64,000 nucleotides of DNA from Nansenia antarctica. Its lineage: Eukaryota > Chordata > Actinopteri > Argentiniformes > Microstomatidae. Shown piece after piece: positions 33,895 to 45,914 of the stretch (position 1 is the first letter of the stretch; every line of letters starts with the position of its first letter). The notes beneath the pieces were generated by a model, which ran no database searches, had not been told where the DNA came from, and was given only the letters and a program-made list of their open reading frames with translations. The position numbers and the translations under genes are program-made. Location: positions 35,790,507 through 35,854,506 of the forward strand of contig OZ022339.1 of the NCBI GenBank assembly GCA_963989245.1, read 5' to 3'.

Positions 33895-35615
33895 TGCAGT
33901 GTTTGGTAGAGGGCTAGGTGGTGGTTGTGTTTGGGTGGTGGTGTGTGGTAGAGGGCTGGGTGGTGTTGGTTGTGTGTGGTAGAAGGCTGGGTGATGGTGT
34001 TAGGGTAGAGGGCTGGGTGGTGGTGGTGGTTGTGTGTGGTAGAGGGCTGGGTGGTGGTGGTGGTGGTGTTTGGTAGAGGGCTGGGTGGTGGTGGTGTTTA
34101 GGTGGTAGTTGTGTTTAGGTGGTGGTTGTGTTTAGGTGGTAGTTGTGTTTAGGTGGTGGTTGTGTTTGGGTGGTAGTTGTGTTTAGGTGGTGGTTGTGTT
34201 TGGGTGGTGTTGTGTTTGGGTGGTTGTGTTTGGGTGGTGGTTGTGTTTGGGTGGTAGTTGTGTTTGGGTGATGGTTGTGTTTGGGTGGTGTTGTGTTTGG
34301 GTGGTGGTGTTTGGGTGGTGGTTGTGTTTGGGTGGAGGTTGTGTTTGGGTGGTGGCTGTGTTTGGGTGGTAGTTGTGTTTAGGTGGTAGTTGTGTTCAGG
34401 TGGTGGTTGTGTCTGGGTGGTGGTTGTGTTTGGGTGATGGTTGTGTTTGGGTGATGGTTGTGTCTGGGTGGTGGTTGTGTTTGGGTGGTGGTTGTGTTTG
34501 GGTGGTGGTTGTGTTTGGGTGGTGGTTGTGTCTGGGTGGTGGTTGTGTTTGGGTGGTGGTTGTGTTTGGGTGGTGGTTGTGTTCAGGTGGTGGTTGTGTT
34601 TAGGTGGTAGTTGTGTTCAGGTGGTGGTTGTGTTTGGGTGGTAGTTGTGTTTGGGTGATGGTTGTGTTTGGGTGGTGTTGTGTTTGGGTGGTGGTTGTGT
34701 TTGGGTGGAGGTTGTGTCTGGGTGGTAGTTGTGTGTGGGTGATGGTTGTGTTTGGGTGGTGGTGTTTGGGTGGTAGTTGTGTTTGGGTGGTGGTTGTGTC
34801 TGGGTGGTGGTTGTGTCTGGGTGGTGGTTCTGTTTGGGTGGTGGTTGTGTGTGGGTGGTGGTTCTGTTTGGGTGGTGGTTGTGTCTGGGTGATGGTTGTG
34901 TTTGGGTGGTGGTTCTGTTTGGGTGGTGGTTGTGTCTGGGTGATGGTTGTGTTTGGGTGGTGGTTGTGTTTGGGTGGTGGTTGTGTCTGGGTGGTGGTTG
35001 TGTTTGGGTGGTGGTTGTGTTTGGGTGGTGGTTGTGTCTGGGTGATGGTTGTGTTTGGGTGGTGGTTGTGTTTGGGTGGTGGTTGTGTTTGGTAGATGGC
35101 TGGGTGGTGGTTGTGTTTGGTAGATGGCTGGGTGGTGGTTGTGTTTGGGTGGTTGTTGTGTTTGGTAGATGGCTGGGTGGTGGTTGTGTTTGGGTGGTGG
35201 TTGTGTTTGGTAGATGGCTGGGTGGTGGTTGTGTTTGGTAGATGGCTGGGTGGTGGTTGTGTTTGGGTGGTTGTTGTGTTTGGGTGGTTGTTGTGTTTGG
35301 GTGGTTGTTGTGTTTGGTAGATGGCTGGGTGGTGGCTCTGTTTGGGTGGAGGTGGTGTTTGGGTGGTGGTTGTGTTTGGGTGGTGGCTGTGTTTGGGTGG
35401 TGGTTGTGTTTGGGCGGTGGTTGTGTTTGGGTGGTGGTTGTGTTTGGGTGGTGGTTGTGTTTGGGCGGTGGTTGTGTTTGGGTGGTGGTTGTGTTTGGGT
35501 GGTGGTTGTGTTTGGGCGGTGGTTGTGTTTGGGTGGTGGTTGTGTTTGGGTGGTGGTTGTGTTTGGGCGGTTGTTGTGTTTGTGTGGTGGTTGTGTTTGG
35601 GAGGTGGTTGTGGGA
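33895..35615. repeat. Large G-rich minisatellite, 18-bp unit, about 95 copies
   Basis: The unit is GGTTGTGTTTGGGTGGTG. Variants carry CTGGG for TTGGG, GGTGATGG, GGTAGATGGCTGG and a short GTTGTG form. Because 18 is a multiple of three, all frames stay open for long distances. The longest are minus-strand Thr/Gln/Pro/His/Asn-rich frames of up to 424 codons (34600-35874) and Val/Trp/Gly/Cys-rich plus-strand frames. The + strand has regular GGG and GG groups. Confidence 0.96.
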
Positions 35616-35625
35616 TCTGTGCAGC

Positions 35626-36860
35626 AAACAAACAAAGGAACCAGAGCCAGAACAGACGTCTTTGTATGAGATCCACTGCCTGTGTTTTGTGTGGTTGAGT
35701 TCGTGAATGTCTGGAGATATCGGTGTCAGGATACCATCTGCTGGCACTGTTTTCCACGCCAGTGTGTGGTGATTGTAATCTGCTCGCTATAGGCCAATCC
35801 TGTATTTTATATGATAAATAAGATTGTTTTGCTTTGCTTTGGCAGTTATTTTTTCTTTTTTCTCTTGTATTCAATGTAGGCTTTTGGCTAGCCTACACGA
35901 CTTATATATATATTTATTTATTTTTTAAATAGGCCTACCTCATGAAAATGCTTTTCTCCCATCTATTTCCCCTCGAGGGCTTTTTTCTATTATACATGTT
36001 TTGATTAACGTCCTAAGTAATAGGCTCTCTACTTAGCATTGTTGGGATGTTCAATTTATAGTCCGGCCTTGCTTCCGACATCACGACCGGGTTGCTGCCT
36101 ACTCCAAGGACATAATAATATTATTGCCAGATATTGTTTATTGACACGGACCTCCGTTTATGATATCCAAAAATGTCACTATCTTTTATTGATGCGCTCT
36201 TCCGAGGAGAAAAAGTAAATGTCCTTGTAAATTTAGGTTAGGATAGGCCTACAGGATGAAATATTTACAACGCATGAATTTTTCAACACTTGCACCTTGT
36301 CAGTCATCTTCGCAATTACGGTCCTCCCATGATCCTCTACTTCTGCAGGCCTTATCCTTTATTTACAACTAGTCACCAATCGGGTGCTAAATCTATTATA
36401 TGGAATTACGAATATAGCTTTAATCGTCTTAATCTGTCCCCTGCTCTCTCGTGTAGCCTAACAACCATCTGGTTATTTTGGAACATTTGTGAGAAAAACC
36501 TCAAATCTGTAGCCTTTATCACCTTAATGGGGAATTTGCTGATTTTCGCTATATACTGCATCTGATTAACACGTCTATGCATGTTGATAGGCTCATATCA
36601 AGCATTTTACTCAAAACTTCAAACGTGAAATATGTTCATATTTTAGAATATGTAACATTCATTGTATAAACATTCGGCATCATTTTGGAGTTACAGCACA
36701 GCAGAGGACGTATAGAAATATAGTTTGTACCTCTGCAGATATAGTCACGCGCTCAGCAGGAGAATGAACAGCTTCTCGCGCAGAAGGCAGCAGTTCCATA
36801 ACCCCGCGCCACGAGCTTCCCCATAATTCATGCAAAAAGAGCCCGAAGGGGATTCAGTCT

Positions 36861-36947
<87 letters not shown>

Positions 36948-37801
36948 TGTGTGTCTGTGCGTGCGTGCGAATCTGTGAAAATAATATCAGGCTTTTCCGT
37001 CAGAATGAACTTTACCACTGTAGCCAGCCATGAAATAATCTGACCCGACACTTCAAACCATCTGCGCTATCTATCCGCCTTCTTATTTACTAAATCAGCC
37101 CGTGCACAAAACGGAGTGTGCCTGATACTAAACCCAAGCCCGGCAGTGGCATCAATGGCATCTTGCTATAAACATACCATTGTAGTGATTTTTATTATAT
37201 CAAAACAGGATTATATATAGGCTAGACCAATATTAGACTAGTGTCTCTCCAAAATCTGACTATTCAAATACGCTGAACATGAATATAGGCTATCGTCTTC
37301 CTACATTATTTGCAAGACATGTCTTTGCGACGCAGCCCATGTTGTTGTTTTTATTTTAGCATTTGATTTCATTTGTAGACATGGAAACAAGGTTGTGGTT
37401 TTAGGGACGCTTTATTGTAGTGTGGATGAGGCGAACATTATTTGCGTGCATTAAACAGCCATTCATAATAATCCAGTGCTGTTATTTCCGTTATCTTTTT
37501 ACTCTTTTTTGAAAAGATTAAAAAAAACGACACTTGAAAATCGGTCTCGTCGTTGACTGATAAGTTATTTTTTTCCAAAGAAAGGCGTCGAGGATAAACG
37601 TTTGTGTCCGTGTTGCGTTTGAATTGAATCGTTGCTTTTCTCCTTCACAGTCATAGCAAACAAAGGAGAAGGCTGTATAGGAAAACATGGAAGGCCATTA
37701 AATGTTGGGAAAACAAAAAGCAAAGGTCAAAATGTTTACATTTTAAAAAGGCGCTGTCGAGCTCTGGGAGGTGCTGAAATCTCCCGGCTCCTTTACGCGT
37801 G
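35626..37801. other. Low-repeat region upstream of six6, candidate cis-regulatory DNA
   Basis: About 2.2 kb immediately 5' of six6 holds no transposon that I recognise; the only satellite is a (GT)n tract at 36863-36960. It contains AT-rich unique sequence with homeodomain and octamer-like words: ATAATTCATGCAAA near 36820-36835, and TAATCC (Otx/K50 type) at 37469-37474. It is the most plausible home for six6 enhancers in the window, but conservation could not be tested. Confidence 0.3.
36863..36960. repeat. (GT)n microsatellite
   Basis: Near-pure GT, about 95 bp, 1.2 kb upstream of six6. Confidence 0.96.
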
Positions 37802-38192
37802 ATTGGTGAACCTGACAGTGATTGACGGGCGTCCACGGCGACCACGCAACCAATCTGCCAAGTCCAATAGAAAATCAGCAGAGGGGCTGACTGTCTCTCC
37901 CCCCTTCAAAATACATCTCGAGTCCAGTTTTTTTTATACTCTCGTACTTTCAACCTACCAAGTTCAACAGCCGAGGCTGCAGCAGTCAGCCAGAGGGCAT
38001 CGTTCCTCCGTGTCTTTAACGGTTCATCTGGTAACTTTGGGATTCGATGCCTTTTTGTCTGGACTCGACGCGCAGAGAGCGAGAGGGATAGAAGGGTGCA
38101 AGAGAGAGAGGGGAGAGAGTGAGTGTGTGTGAGGGAGAGAGGGAGAGAGAGAGAGAGGGAGAGGGAGAAGGAGGAGAAGCAGAGAAGCCTCC
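37802..38192 (+). promoter_or_regulatory. six6: six6 proximal promoter and 5' leader
   Basis: Three CCAAT boxes cluster here: inverted ATTGG at 37802-37806, CCAAT at 37850-37854 and CCAAT at 37864-37868. A weak TATA-like TTTTTATACT follows at 37931-37940, about 65 bp after the last box. Transcription probably starts near 37965, which would give a leader of about 230 nt. The leader includes a purine-rich GAGA tract (about 38100-38180) just before the ATG. The boxes are seen directly; the start site is inferred and no transcript evidence is available. Confidence 0.5.
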
Positions 38193-39942
38193 ATGTTTCA
38201 GCTGCCTATCTTAAATTTTAGCCCCCAGCAGGTCGCGGGGGTCTGCGAGACTCTAGAGGAGAGCGGGGACATCGAGCGCCTCGGCCGCTTCCTCTGGTCG
38301 CTGCCCGTGGCCCCGGCGGCATGCGAGGTCCTCAACAAGAATGAGTCGGTGCTGAGGGCGCGGGCCATCGTCGCCTTCCACACCGCGAATTTCCGTGAAC
38401 TCTACCACATCCTGGAGAACCACAAGTTCACCAAAGAGTCTCACACGAAACTGCAGGCCCTGTGGCTCGAGGCGCACTACCAGGAGGCGGAGAAGCTGCG
38501 AGGCCGCCCGCTAGGACCGGTGGACAAATACCGCGTGCGGAAGAAGTTCCCTCTACCCAGGACGATATGGGACGGGGAGCAAAAGACCCACTGCTTCAAG
38601 GAGAGAACCCGGCATTTGTTAAGAGAATGGTACTTGCAGGACCCTTACCCGAACCCTAGCAAAAAGAGGGAGCTTGCACAGGCTACTGGACTTACTCCCA
38701 CACAAGTGGGGAACTGGTTCAAAAACCGGAGACAAAGGGATAGAGCGGCGGCTGCGAAAAATAGGTATGTACGCTGGACACACCAGCCTTTGTGTGCACG
38801 ATTCCGTTAAGGATGGTTCTTTAACATCTTTATCAGCTCTCTGACGTCTCACAAACAATCGAGATTAATCGAATTTACATGCTTTTTATTGAATCTGAGC
38901 AATTTTGCGTGTGCAAAAATTATCTCTGTGAAATATTTTTTTTAATATGACTGAAATCTTGAAAAATTAATTAATTCGAAATTAAGCATGGTCAAAATAT
39001 GCAAATAACCCATGGTGTAAGATACATTAAAGTGTTTCATGAATAGCGTAATCCTAACTAAAAAGACACGAACGAACCATTTGGGAATGCAGCAAATGAA
39101 TGGCAAATTCCACCGCGTGAACTAGAATTTGAATATCAACTCTGTAAATGTGTCAAGAATAGCTACCAGAAATATGATTAGATCACATTAAACTACTAAG
39201 TCTAAATACAATACTAAACCTTACATCACTGTCTGTCTGTGACGCGATTCCAGTGTAAAACTGGTCATTCAACACTACTCACATTTGCCGCAATGCATTT
39301 TGTTTGTTTTGACAACTGTCGGTCCTATGCCTTCAACATCATTCAATAACAAACGTAACCTAATTATTCATCTAATATCTCCCTCAACGTGGCTTAAAGA
39401 TACAGAGGAGAAGAGACAACAGCAGCGTGATCGACTAATATTTGCGAAAACAATTATGAGCTTCCTGCTCAGTTAAAACATAGCATAAAAAGATTTACTA
39501 TTAATAGCTGAGGCACGCCTGATATCCATATCTATGATAAGGATGCTCATTCCTCCACGAGGCCTCCAAACAAGAGTAGCCTACATGCACTAGACTAGGG
39601 TCATGTGTAGGCTATGTGCGTGCTCGTCACCTATCAATATCTATCAATATCTATCAACCTATCAATATCATGCATCGATACCTGGTGCATGACTCTGATA
39701 CAGTGTTTCAGTTTGATGTCAATACAGAACATTACAGAAGAGTTGTTGAGTTGTTGCCCTCTATTTGTGTGTTTAGGCTACAACAGCAAGGCATGTCCCA
39801 GGGCTCGGTTCGGTCTTTGGCAGATGACGAAGGAACCGTCGACCGGCTCGGTCCCGCCTCCAGTCCCGAGGCGAGCCTGTCGAGCAAAGCCGCCACCTCG
39901 GCCATCTCCATCACTTCCAGCGACAGCGAATGTGACATCTAA
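38193..39942 (+). CDS. six6: SIX homeobox 6 transcription factor (two exons)
   Basis: CDS is join(38193..38764, 39777..39942), 245 aa; human SIX6 is 246 aa. Exon 1 ends AAAAATAG before GTATGT and exon 2 follows a TTTAG acceptor. The split codon AG|G restores Arg, giving KNR-LQQQ as in SIX6. The SIX domain spans roughly residues 9-119. The homeodomain spans 128-187, with W175, K177 (position 50) and N178 (position 51) in WFKNRRQRDR. The protein starts MFQLPILNFS, without the long Gly-rich N-terminus of SIX3, and ends SSDSECDI; these features favour six6 over six3. By family knowledge it is a nuclear DNA-binding factor, often a repressor working with Groucho/TLE, in retina, hypothalamus and pituitary. 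Residue 65 is Ala (HTANFREL), where I recall Gly in SIX relatives. The start is the first Met, in the usual family position. six1 lies downstream on the opposite strand. The a/b paralog is undetermined. Confidence 0.96.
38765..39776 (+). other. six6: six6 intron 1
   Basis: A 1012-bp GT-AG intron (GTATGT donor, TTTAG acceptor) interrupts the codon for Arg191 just after the homeodomain, the usual SIX6 position. It is AT-rich and carries no recognisable transposon. The short open frames inside it resemble no protein I know. Confidence 0.93.
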
Positions 39943-40604
39943 TGGTCATCATAGCACAGTCCCGCGAGGAAGGAAGAGGATACATTTAACAGGAAATAAA
40001 AACGAAATCGATCCGGAAAAAGACAATCTAATAAACAGTCACAGTGCCTGCGTTTGAATTTAAAGAAACTGATGTTCTTCTTTGAAGGCTGCCAAAACAC
40101 GAAGAATCTGACGGGATCTGTCTTAAAGCTATTATAGGCTACTTTATTTTGTTTTTTCCTTTTTTGCCACTATACGGATGACTGAACCTAATAATACAAG
40201 CGGGAAGAAAACAACAAGAGAAATCATATTCATATTCACGATCCCTTTTTATAGGGAGGACTAATAAACAAATGCCTCAAGATGATAAAAAAAACAAGAA
40301 AAGAAAAAAAAGGAAAAAGGAGAAGACATCGAGCGCCTAACCTGCTATTTTCTGTGGGTATTTCATGTTGAAAAGACGCTGTCATATTTTTACTTTACTT
40401 TTAAAGTTCTATAAATAATGTTTATTTACCTATTTAAAATGATTGGCTGTTATTAGAATTTGATATTCATTTGCTTGGTGTTTTTAATATTTTACCATGT
40501 GCACAGGTGAACCCGTTGAACATGTGCGCTTTAGTGAACATGTGTTTCAGTAAAAAAGAAAAAGAAAAAAAAGAAAAAAAAAAGGGTAAAGATAACTTAA
40601 TAAA
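39943..40604 (+). other. six6: six6 3' UTR with candidate poly(A) signal
   Basis: AT-rich sequence follows the TAA stop. An AATAAA lies at 40599-40604 after an A-rich stretch. Earlier AATAAA hexamers occur near 39993 and 40262, so alternative shorter 3' ends are possible. The true cleavage site cannot be told from sequence alone. Confidence 0.45.
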
Positions 40605-42232
40605 ATAATTGTTGATCAAAAGAACACAACACTAGTCTTTTTCATTCTTTGGTTGGTTATCGAGGAAATATGTAGCCTAAATAATGATGTTTATTGCATG
40701 GTGGGAAGACATTTTTATATGGATATGATCTATAACTATTTCACTATTAGCTCGATAAAACGCAATTTAAATATCGTCCTACTCTAAAGCCTGGTGGAAA
40801 ATTAGATTTCGTACTCTATTTGGACTGGTGAAGCGGTGTAAAACGAGAGCTTTTTTTTCTTAAGACATGTTCAATCGCATATTTTACCTTAGATATGTAG
40901 ACTTGAGAAAATGTAAACCGAGAAAAATGTTTTTCCTGTTTATAATGCCACTATTTATAATGCCCTGACACGTTCCCGGCGTAATTGGCCAACATGCTCC
41001 GTGTCATGTAATGCGGCCTGACAGCGCGAGGTCAGAGAGAGGCCGGCGCACTGGAGGAGGAGAGGGTGATGGGCTATAGGAGTACAAACTAAATAGGAGG
41101 AACACCAGAATATGAAATGCACTCTCGGCTGCCTATTTCTAAAGTGTTGTTATAAAGGTCCTTTAACAGTAAATGTGTGAGGGAATTGGCCCATCGACAG
41201 GCTATCGGTTAATCGTTACAGCGTCGGTAACGTGCGAAAAATATTTGCGATAATTTATTGCAATGGCTCTTCAGATAATCCGTTGGCTCTAAAACACATT
41301 TTGTTTTTGAGAAACGAATGTTTGATAATGTAGGCCGATGATGATTCCCCTGAAATACACACAGGAGGCATACAAAAATAGGCCTATATGTCACAAACAT
41401 TTATGTTTACATTTTCCTTTATTCAGATGTGTTTATGATGGTGCAGAATACATGAACCAGGCCTCCAGCCCAGGGAGCGTTGCAGTGGCACACAATGTGC
41501 AAGGTTGACGTGTAGTCGCATGGGGAATGGCAAGCCTAAAATATGTAGCAACGGTTGGTGTTTATGATGAAGTTTTGCTTATAATATATTCACCATCAGG
41601 GCACGTAAACTAGAGCGAAATAATGCTGTATATCAAATGCTCAATATCCCTCTGGGCGCTGTTCTAGCCTGCAGGAACGCGGCTTAAATGAGCAACATAA
41701 ACCCCACCATCCATGCAACACAGAACTACTACTGTTTTTTTGTGTGTTTTTTCTCTCCAACCGCTTCAGAGTTTTGGTCTGGTCTAACACCTGGAGTTTC
41801 CTCCAATTTGCAATTAATTACAGTATAGCGATTGAAAGGGACAAGCTGTATTTTCAAAAACGTCTTTCAGCTGGAACAACACAGAAGCCAATGCAGTTGT
41901 TCGTTTTTATTTATCGTGTACATAAAAGAGAGAGAGAGAGGAAGTAAAGTGAGGGGAAGGAAAGGGGGGGGGGGGGGGGGCTTTTGAGTTTCTTTCAAAT
42001 CATGGGGACAAAATGGCTGAATATTTCCGTTTCTATTCAAAACAAGGGCGACCAGAGGGGGAATACATGAAAAAGTCTATTTAGCAGTCAATAAGGTTGT
42101 CAAACTGGTCAGCGGTAATCAGCGCTAATGATGAAGGCGGACAAAGAGGCGCTCCCAATGTTTTGTGAGGGGAGGCAAAGAACTGCTGTCAGGGTATAGT
42201 CTGCCAGGGGTACGAAAATCAGAACTTTTGTG

Positions 42233-42235
<3 letters not shown>
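40605..42235. other. Non-coding downstream of six6, low repeat
   Basis: AT-rich, mostly unique sequence with a G-run near 41966-41980. No gene seen. It may contain six6 regulatory DNA, but nothing specific supports that. Confidence 0.35.
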
Positions 42236-42325
<90 letters not shown>

Positions 42326-42327
42326 CG

Positions 42328-42417
<90 letters not shown>
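42236..42417. repeat. (GT)n microsatellite with GCGCGCGC centre
   Basis: Two GT blocks of about 80-90 bp flank GCGCGCGCGTGCG at 42315-42330. Confidence 0.97.
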
Positions 42418-42418
<1 letters not shown>

Positions 42419-43656
42419 GGCAGCTGCTACAATGCGAACTCGTGAGTTGAGCGATTAAAAGGATTTAATTACCAATTGATTGACTGTTTTCTGACTTGTA
42501 CGTTTGTACCAGTCATAACATATTAATTGTGCTCCAATAAACATGTAATAATATTATTAATAGTCTATAATAATGATGAATAGGCATTCTCTCCATATTA
42601 GGACGTTTTATATAAAAGTAGCCTAAATCGGGGCAATTTCTAAGAGACACCATTGTTTACATTTGCGCTTATCTTGGTTTGTTGGAACTAGATATCCCTG
42701 TCATGTTTTTTTATACAGTAGGCCTATTGCTTAATTTGACAAATCGGTGTCTATCTCCTGAACATTAATCATGATTATGTTATAGGCTATGACTGTTGGG
42801 CTGTACGGCTTTATTGTGATCGAATCTGTCAAAGCAGTTCAGCAGCGAGTCGCGATCTGACACGAGCTCGTGTCAGCAGCACCGTGGGTACGAAGTGGTG
42901 TCAGCAGCACCGTGGGTACGAAGTGGTGTCAGTACCGTGGGCCCGTCTCTCACAGCGTCGCCGTGACAGTAATAACAATGATAATAACAACAGTAATAAT
43001 AATAATAATAATAATAATACTTTTTATTTGTATTGCACTTTTCGTTTGTTGTTGTTTTTTGAGGGGTCTTGTGTTTCTCTGACTGACATTGTGATAGATC
43101 TTTACCCACAGTGTTCCTTGTTTCACTTTGTTCTTGCATAAGGTACAGCAGGCTTCAAAAACGTTCAATCATCATTCAAAAGACTCTCAGAGTGCTACAG
43201 AGTAAAACAAATAAAATAAAAAATACAGCCTAAAAACCTAGTGTCTGTTCAGAAGACCACCACACAGCAGCCTACACGTCTATGATGCACGGGTCTTTTG
43301 CTGTTTTAGTGTAACAGTGTTACTGTGTTACTGTTACATTAAGTTGATCATTTATTTATTAACTTGTGCTTCACCGGTGATAGCAAGACATCGCTCCCGT
43401 GTTGCAACAGGCTCCATCTCAAAAGCCGCAGCCAGGCGCAGGCCTAATATTACTTGAATGCTTTTACAAAATGTACCCTACTAAACTGTTTTTTTTTTTT
43501 TTTTTGTATAGTGTGTCTCCAGCTGCACGTTTTTCTATTTCTAATTTGATTGTTCACAGGCCTATTAGCTCTATAGAAAAGCGAATAGCCTGCATGTAGA
43601 CTAGATTTACTACAGGGTTACGGTGTATGATGAGTGTGTATCTGCGTGTGTGTGTG
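42418..43656. other. Non-coding, short repeats
   Basis: A 28-bp unit (GTCAGCAGCACCGTGGGTAC-GAAGTGGT) occurs about 2.5 times at 42872-42943. (TAA)n lies at 42988-43019 and a poly-T at 43489-43505. No gene. Confidence 0.45.
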
Positions 43657-43672
43657 TTATTATTGTTGTTGC

Positions 43673-43714
<42 letters not shown>

Positions 43715-43732
43715 GTTGTTGTTGTTGTTGTA
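43657..43732. repeat. (TTA)n/(TTG)n microsatellite
   Basis: About 45 bp of TTA, then TTG triplets. Confidence 0.95.
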
Positions 43733-44700
43733 ATCAATTACTTATTATTAACAGGGTGCAAAAAAACAGTATCCGCACATTCAAATCTGTGCAAAAAACG
43801 TAGTTTTAGGCATAAAGCAGACAAGTGAATGCAGTGGTATAAAGGGTTCAAACAACATCACTTGATTTAGCCAATGCTCAACACCTGTGTCAAATATTAC
43901 ACCTAGTGGCTAGGTATCAAGGGAATTGTAGTCCTAGTCCTAGATTTAGTGGACTACAAAAAACATACACAAGTGTTCATGACACAGGAAAACACCAAAA
44001 TCCATAACATATTTACAATATATATAGCAGAACAAAAAACAATAGAGAAATGCTACAAACATGCAGACATAAGGCAGTAGACATCATATAGCCTGGCATA
44101 GAACATATTATAGTGTCTATAGTAATTTATTCATAGCACAACACTCATGTCGAAATCCTCGTTCAAACCTAGGGGTTGTAGTGGATCCAAAAAAGCTCTC
44201 TGGCTTACGTATTGTGTATTAATAAAAGACGATTATGGTTATTGCCTTTAAATGACGGAGAAACACAAGTGCATTAAGAGCCTTGTCCTGAGCGTTGTCC
44301 TAGGTCCTCCGCACCCCCTCCCTCTCTCACTGCCTATGGATCCCTGCAACCTCTCTCCCTGTCGCCCCCGGTCTCTCTGCTTCTATATGTTATTTTCATG
44401 TGAACGTGTCTCTGCCAGACGTCTGGTGGTTGTTAATCTATTGTATTCTTATTCTTCGTTTGAATTTCACAATTTTACAAGAGATATCTTCTGTCTATAT
44501 GAACTGACTGGGTTATCGGCTGGAGTCGAGGCCGCACAAGGAGTCTATTCCTGCCCGTTCATTCAGCGAAAGCGTTTTATTGCTTGTTTTATTATTACAG
44601 ACAAGAACTGGTCAACTGGTCACAGTAGATTATTGAGAATGATAAGGGCGCCCTCTGGTGGTGAGACTGTGTGGTGCTCGTGCTGACAGGTGACCACGCT
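43733..44700. other. Non-coding, no gene seen
   Basis: 43768-43800 resembles 15425-15465 (dispersed repeat). The + frame at 44252-44686 (144 codons) has no recognisable domain and an ordinary composition; I do not support it as a gene. Confidence 0.4.
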
Positions 44701-44714
44701 TTCATGAAGCGAAG

Positions 44715-44727
44715 ACACACACGCGCA

Positions 44728-44820
<93 letters not shown>
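44715..44820. repeat. (AC)n microsatellite
   Basis: CGCACGCACG start, then pure AC to 44820. Confidence 0.96.
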
Positions 44821-44822
<2 letters not shown>

Positions 44823-45357
44823 AGAACTAACGGTTAAGAATATCCTTGTGGGAGCTCCATATAGAAGCCTTACCACAGAGGGTTGTACATGAGAAGGGCT
44901 GTTCCGCAGTTACGACTGAATAACCCTTTAGGAAACCTTTTCCCACACGCCCATGTATGACTAAGTAGTGGGAATTAATTGTCCATAAATGTAAAGTTGT
45001 AATCCGTTAGTATAGCCTAGCCTACATTATGGCGCTCAATATATTGTCAATCAGGATTGTTTCAAATAGGCCTCGGCTCGGCTACAATAGACCAGATAAC
45101 ATCCTCTCTCATCCTGCCCACGTTGCCGCAAAGGTAGGCTACAATATAATAATATTCATCTTAACAGACTGTGTGGTCTTGGAGCTGAGTAACCTATGTC
45201 CTCCACGCACAACACATCTATTAAGACAAACGATTTAACACAAAGTAAATCAAATAAATATACAAAGCGATAACACTACTTTGGGTTTTTGCTCAAAGAC
45301 TACGGCCGTGGTGGGATTTCGCCGCGGCGCCTCCTTGGTTTGAGCAACGGCGTTAAC

Positions 45358-45491
45358 ATTGGCTGCTGTTTGTAAATTCGTTCTGAGAGCACCGGAGCGC
45401 ACACTGGTTTCAACGTCATAAAGGGACCAAGTAAATTTGATTGGACAAGAGTGCTGATCAGATTTCCCAGAGCGTATTTACGAACGCACCC
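45358..45491. mobile_element. Harbinger-like MITE, diverged copy
   Basis: Shares CACCGGAGCGCACACTGG, TTCAACGTCAT, GAACCAAGTAA-TTTGATTGGACAAGAG and the GTAAATTCG/ATTTACGAACGC ends with the better copy at 52814-52942. Its termini are degraded. Confidence 0.65.
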
Positions 45492-45914
45492 TATATGAAG
45501 CGTGAAACGAGCCTGTTCAGCACCTTGGACAGAGGCAGCAAGCCGCATTGTGAGGAACCGCCTATACGAGCCTTTTATTTGGCATAATCCGTCTCTCCTC
45601 TTTGCAATTCTTGACAAAAATGTCGTCGTAACAATCGTTTGGTAGCCAAGCCATTTTTGTTCAATGAATAATTTCACTGTTGAGAGAATAACACCGTGAC
45701 AATTATGAGCACAATGCTGTGAAGTCTTTCGCCATGAATATCAGACCAGACCAGGGCGATAATTATTACCCTGAACTAAAGCATAGCATATCATCATATC
45801 ATGCAATGTTTCTTGTGACTATTGACGACGCAGTTTTTATGCCTATCTGTTACTAAATCAAATGAACATTGAATAAAGTGAGTATGATGTTGTTTTCTTC
45901 TAAATGTCACCATA

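Noticed and set aside
34583..35874. Minus-strand frames of up to 424 codons rich in Thr, Gln, Pro, His and Asn
   Set aside because: They are translations of an 18-bp tandem repeat whose length keeps every frame open. Several overlapping frames look equally long and there is no gene structure.
38193..38764. Assignment of the + strand gene as six3 or six7
   Set aside because: It lacks the long Gly-rich six3 N-terminus and has the short six6-type C-terminal tail. The neighbouring six1 also fits the SIX6-SIX1-SIX4 cluster; SIX3 pairs with SIX2.
44252..44686. 144-codon plus-strand frame with an ordinary amino acid mix
   Set aside because: No recognisable domain, no splice or promoter context, and the sequence around it is non-coding in character.
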